DNA of 64,000 nucleotides from Candidatus Tokpelaia sp. JSC188 (GTDB lineage: Bacteria > Pseudomonadota > Alphaproteobacteria > Rhizobiales > Rhizobiaceae). Shown piece after piece: positions 61,011-64,000 of this stretch. A model generated the notes under the pieces. It worked only from the letters and a program-made list of their open reading frames with translations, searched no databases and was not told the DNA's origin. The first letter of the stretch is position 1, and each line of letters opens with the position of its first letter. The translations under genes and the position numbers were made by a program. The stretch spans positions 44,424 through 108,423 of the forward strand of contig QENB01000006.1 in NCBI GenBank assembly GCA_003331065.1. The letters are read 5' to 3'.

Positions 61011-61866
61011 CTCCCCCTCTTTTTAAGTTTCGTACCATCCAATACCGGGAAGCCAGCACACCATGCTTTGGTGCGAGAAAAAAAGCTGCCAGAAAAATTG
61101 CTGTCTGCAGAACGACGATAATACCTCCTGGTGCTCCATCCAAAAAATAACTGCTATAAGCACCGACAAGGCTGGTGCATGTACCAATTGCAACTGCTAT
61201 CACTAGAAGTCGAGCAAAATGATCTGTCAGCAGATAGGCGGTTGCTCCCGGTGTTACCACCATGCAAATAACCAGAAAAGTACCTACTGTTTGTAATGCA
61301 GAAACAGCTGCAAGCGATAGTAGTGTGAAGAATACGATCTTTAGGGCACCCGGATTGAGGCCAATAGAGCAGGCGTAGCTTTCATCAAAGAAAACAACGA
61401 GGAAATCCTTCCATTTAATAAGAAGGATTGTAAATGATACAGAAATGATAATTACAAGCTGCAAGATATCAATAGATGTTATGGCAAGAATATTGCCAAG
61501 GACAATTGTCTGAATATTCACAGAAGATGGTGAAAGTGAAATCATGAACAGACCCAGTCCGAAAAAGGAAGAAAAAATCAGACCGATAATAGCGTCGTCC
61601 TTTAGCTTTGTGTGTTGATGAAGAAAAAACATAGCGGCAGTGGCAAGACTACCTGAGAAAAATGCACCAATAGAAAAAGGAAGACCCAGCATATAGGCGC
61701 CTGCAACACCTGGCATAATCGAATGGGAAAGTGCATCACCGATTAGAGACCAGCCCTTGAGCATCAAATAACATGACATAAAGGCACAAAAGCCACCAAC
61801 AAGTGCAGAAACCCACATGGCAGTTAGCATATAATGATAGGTAAAAGGTTCAAGAAAGATAGACAT
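60994..61866 (-). CDS. sitC: Manganese/iron ABC transporter permease SitC
   Basis: First membrane subunit of the importer. It is 290 residues from the ATG at 61866 (a GTG one codon earlier is in frame). The family motif LKGWSLIGDALSHSIMPGVAGAYMLG and multiple hydrophobic helices are present. It is paralogous to sitD, as in other SitCD pairs, and lies 66 bases after sitB. Confidence 0.93.
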   Translation of the reverse strand: MSIFLEPFTYHYMLTAMWVSALVGGFCAFMSCYLMLKGWSLIGDALSHSIMPGVAGAYMLGLPFSIGAFFSGSLATAAMFFLHQHTKLKDDAIIGLIFSSFFGLGLFMISLSPSSVNIQTIVLGNILAITSIDILQLVIIISVSFTILLIKWKDFLVVFFDESYACSIGLNPGALKIVFFTLLSLAAVSALQTVGTFLVICMVVTPGATAYLLTDHFARLLVIAVAIGTCTSLVGAYSSYFLDGAPGGIIVVLQTAIFLAAFFLAPKHGVLASRYWMVRNLKRGGDGEQL

Positions 61867-61932
61867 CACTCACTGTTTTACCTTCGTTGTCATATTCTTT
61901 TTAATTTTTCTCGAGGACACCATCTAATGCAG

Positions 61933-62820
61933 TTAAAAATCGTAACGCGGCAACGTGGTGATAAATGCCTGGGTGCCATTTCCTTCTCTCCTATTTTCTT
62001 GAGTATGTAATGAGGAAAAAATACCTGCCTTTTCTAGGTTTTCAGAGATGAATACCTCAGTCGTTTTCCCGCAAGCCAACACCGTACCTTTAATTAAAAT
62101 CGTACGATCGCAAAATCGTGGTACAGAATCAAGATTATGAGTGGAAACCAGTAGCAAGCGCCCTTCATCGCGCAACTCATGAAGAAGAGTAATAATTTGC
62201 TCTTCGGTCTTTGCGTCAATTCCTGTAAATGGTTCGTCTAAAAGGACGGCAGAACTACCCTGCGCTAGAGCACGAGCAAGAAAAACACGTTTTTTCTGAC
62301 CACCTGAAAGCTCGCCAATCTGACGTTCACAAAATGCCATCATGTTGACACGCTCAAGAGCTTCTGTTACCGCCATATGATCAGCAACACGTGGAATGCG
62401 CATCATACCCATATAGCGGTAACGTCCCATCATAACCACATCTTTAACCAGAATAGGAAAAGTCCAATCTACTTCTTCAACCTGCGGTACATAGGCAATC
62501 AAGTTTTTTCGCAATGCCTTCCTAACTGATATGTTGAATATACGAATTGCACCTCTGGTTAGAGGCACAAAGCCCATGATAGCTTTGAACAACGTTGATT
62601 TGCCAGATCCGTTTACGCCTATTAGTGCGGTAATTGTTCCTTTCGGTATATAAAAGCTAACATCTCTTAATGCTGTATGACCATTGGGATAAGTAACTGT
62701 AACATCATTGACAGAAATTACCGCCTTAAAATTTGGAAAAATCTCAACATGACTTTCGGAATGAAGGTAAGTGTTCATTTGGACATGCCCTTGTTTCAAA
62801 GATCTAGTATGAAATGCCAT
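61933..62820 (-). CDS. sitB: Manganese/iron ABC transporter ATPase SitB
   Basis: Cytosolic ATPase of the importer. It is 295 residues with an N-terminal extension of about 35 residues before the ABC core. Walker A is GVNGSGKST, the signature GELSGGQKKRVFLARAL and Walker B AVLLDEPFTGID. Its ATG is one base past the sitA stop, so translation is probably coupled; an internal ATG at 62778 would give a more usual length. Confidence 0.93.
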   Translation of the reverse strand: MAFHTRSLKQGHVQMNTYLHSESHVEIFPNFKAVISVNDVTVTYPNGHTALRDVSFYIPKGTITALIGVNGSGKSTLFKAIMGFVPLTRGAIRIFNISVRKALRKNLIAYVPQVEEVDWTFPILVKDVVMMGRYRYMGMMRIPRVADHMAVTEALERVNMMAFCERQIGELSGGQKKRVFLARALAQGSSAVLLDEPFTGIDAKTEEQIITLLHELRDEGRLLLVSTHNLDSVPRFCDRTILIKGTVLACGKTTEVFISENLEKAGIFSSLHTQENRREGNGTQAFITTLPRYDF

Positions 62821-62821
62821 G

Positions 62822-63736
62822 TTATTTTAAAAGCTCTCTGGCAACAGTGCATGATGTTACTTTTAAAAGGTCGAGATAGGTCGGAACAGGACCATCAGCA
62901 TCGCTCAATGAATCCACATACAACACACCACCGTAGCGAACGCCAGTTTCACGTGCCACCTGTTCAGCAGGTTTTGAGGAAACTGTACTCTCTGAAAACA
63001 CAGCACTAATGCTATTTTTATGTATAGTATCAATTACTCTGCGAATCTGTTGTGGTGTCCCCTCTTGATGTGCATTGATTGGCCAGAGATAAAGTTCTTT
63101 TAGATTAAAAGCACGGGCGAGATAAGAAAACGCGCCCTCACTTGATACCAACCAACGTCGGGCCGGTGCTATAGAATCAAATTTCTTTTGGATCGGTTCG
63201 ATTGTCATCTTAATTTTCTGTTTGTAAGCTTCAGCATTGGCCTGATAGATCTGCGCCTTCGCTGGATCATATTTCATAAGAGCATCCCGAATATTATCAA
63301 CATAGATAAGCGCTGCAATCGGTGACATCCAAGCATGTGGGTTTGGCTTGCCCATATAGGGTCCTTCTACAATACTGATTGGTTGAACTCCTTTTGAAAC
63401 CACAACAATTGGCACATTCTTCAAATTCCGGAAAAATTTTTCAAACCAGACTTCAAGGCCAAGACCGTTCCAAAATACGAGGTGAGCACCTTGCGTGCGC
63501 TTTATATCGCCAGGTGTTGGCTGATACATATGAATCTCAGCGCCAGGCTTTATAATAGATTCTACAACAGCTGCATCACCAGCAACGTTTCTGGCAATAT
63601 CAGCAATAACAGTGAATGTCGTAACTACTTTGAATTTTTCTTGGGCTAAGGTTTGTTTTCCAGATAGGGTAGCTACCAAAAGCATCCACGCTATCATAAC
63701 AACAATAGACCGCACTTTCCAAAAAAGTATATCCAT
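62822..63736 (-). CDS. sitA: Manganese/iron ABC transporter substrate-binding protein SitA
   Basis: Periplasmic metal-binding protein of the cluster 9 (ZnuA/SitA) family. It is 304 residues with a signal peptide (about 9-31, ending near LAQEKF). Metal-site stretches are IHMYQPTPGDIKRTQ, NPHAWMSPI, LVSSEGAFSYLARAF and a late Asp in LYVDSLSDADGP. It lacks a His-rich loop, which points to Mn/Fe rather than zinc. First gene of sitABCD, with the operator-like dyad just upstream. Confidence 0.93.
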   Translation of the reverse strand: MDILFWKVRSIVVMIAWMLLVATLSGKQTLAQEKFKVVTTFTVIADIARNVAGDAAVVESIIKPGAEIHMYQPTPGDIKRTQGAHLVFWNGLGLEVWFEKFFRNLKNVPIVVVSKGVQPISIVEGPYMGKPNPHAWMSPIAALIYVDNIRDALMKYDPAKAQIYQANAEAYKQKIKMTIEPIQKKFDSIAPARRWLVSSEGAFSYLARAFNLKELYLWPINAHQEGTPQQIRRVIDTIHKNSISAVFSESTVSSKPAEQVARETGVRYGGVLYVDSLSDADGPVPTYLDLLKVTSCTVARELLK

Positions 63737-63749
63737 CTTTCAATTCTAT

Positions 63750-63774
63750 ATTACAATTCATTCTTAATTGCAAT
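63750..63774. promoter_or_regulatory. Mur/Fur-type operator candidate upstream of sitA
   Basis: ATTACAATT (63750-63758) and AATTGCAAT (63766-63774) form an 8-of-9 inverted repeat with a 7-base spacer, ending 13 bases ahead of the sitA start. Mn-responsive Mur sites in Rhizobiales are rich in TGCAA/TTGCA. The likely regulator is the product of the gene at 59731. Confidence 0.55.
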
Positions 63775-63874
63775 AAAATTCCGAAACAAGGAGTGAAAAC
63801 TAAAACAATTGTATACAGATAAGAGAAAGAGGCGATAGTGACATTATTCTGAAGAATAACAGAGACAAGCACAC

Positions 63875-63951
<77 letters not shown>

Positions 63952-64000
63952 GTATGGTGTGGATAGATTTTTATCCTCTCTCACACTGAATGATTTTATA

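Overview
The window is chromosomal DNA from an alphaproteobacterium of the order Rhizobiales (Hyphomicrobiales), most like the Brucella/Bartonella branch. Evidence is the rhizobial gene sets and neighbourhoods: gap-pgk-class I aldolase, tol-pal/tilS/ftsH/glmM, prmC-prfA-ptsP-lysC/ubiG, mutL-DUF2093, metZ/dcd-like, argF-argD and accB-accC. Two leader RNAs typical of Alphaproteobacteria also fit: a serC motif and a diverged SAM-II-like element. The DNA is AT-rich, has many 0.4-2 kb gaps without genes, and contains one clear and one probable decayed gene. That suggests a host-associated organism losing genes; this is inference, and I cannot name the species. I saw no insertion sequence, phage, integrase or CRISPR array.

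Layout. 29-3377: glycolytic operon gap-pgk-fda (+). 4037-8404: Tol-Pal envelope system; the usual next gene, cpoB, survives only as a probable relic. 8818-13797: tilS, ftsH, glmM (+). 13808-19420: prmC, prfA, ptsP, lysC (-). 19782-25817: ubiG (+), grxC (-), serC with its RNA leader, serA, purA (+). 25900-33386: a large unknown membrane protein (+), then thiN, a DUF2093 gene, mutL and metZ (-), with metZ behind a SAM-II-like attenuator. 33621-34718: double-length dCTP deaminase (+), followed by a 2 kb gene-free stretch where related genomes carry apaG and hslO. 36751-45303: argF, argD (-), leuA (+), a metallophosphoesterase and an orphan gene (-), ettA (+). 45697-48735: tRNA-Ser(GGA), accC-accB (-), a 54-residue membrane ORF (-), tRNA-Arg(CCG).

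The last 15 kb is devoted to metals and nitrogen. znuC-znuB-zur (-) is divergent from znuA (+) across a perfect 15-bp Zur-type palindrome. Next comes a complete urease operon, ureD-ureA-ureJ/hupE-ureB-ureC-ureE-ureF-ureG, including a candidate nickel permease. It is followed by a beta-carbonic anhydrase pseudogene, a Fur/Mur-type regulator (+), a SitABCD-type manganese/iron importer (-) with an operator-like dyad, and initiator tRNA-Met (-). Together these would supply zinc, nickel and manganese/iron and release ammonia from urea, which fits life in a nitrogen-poor or urea-rich host niche.
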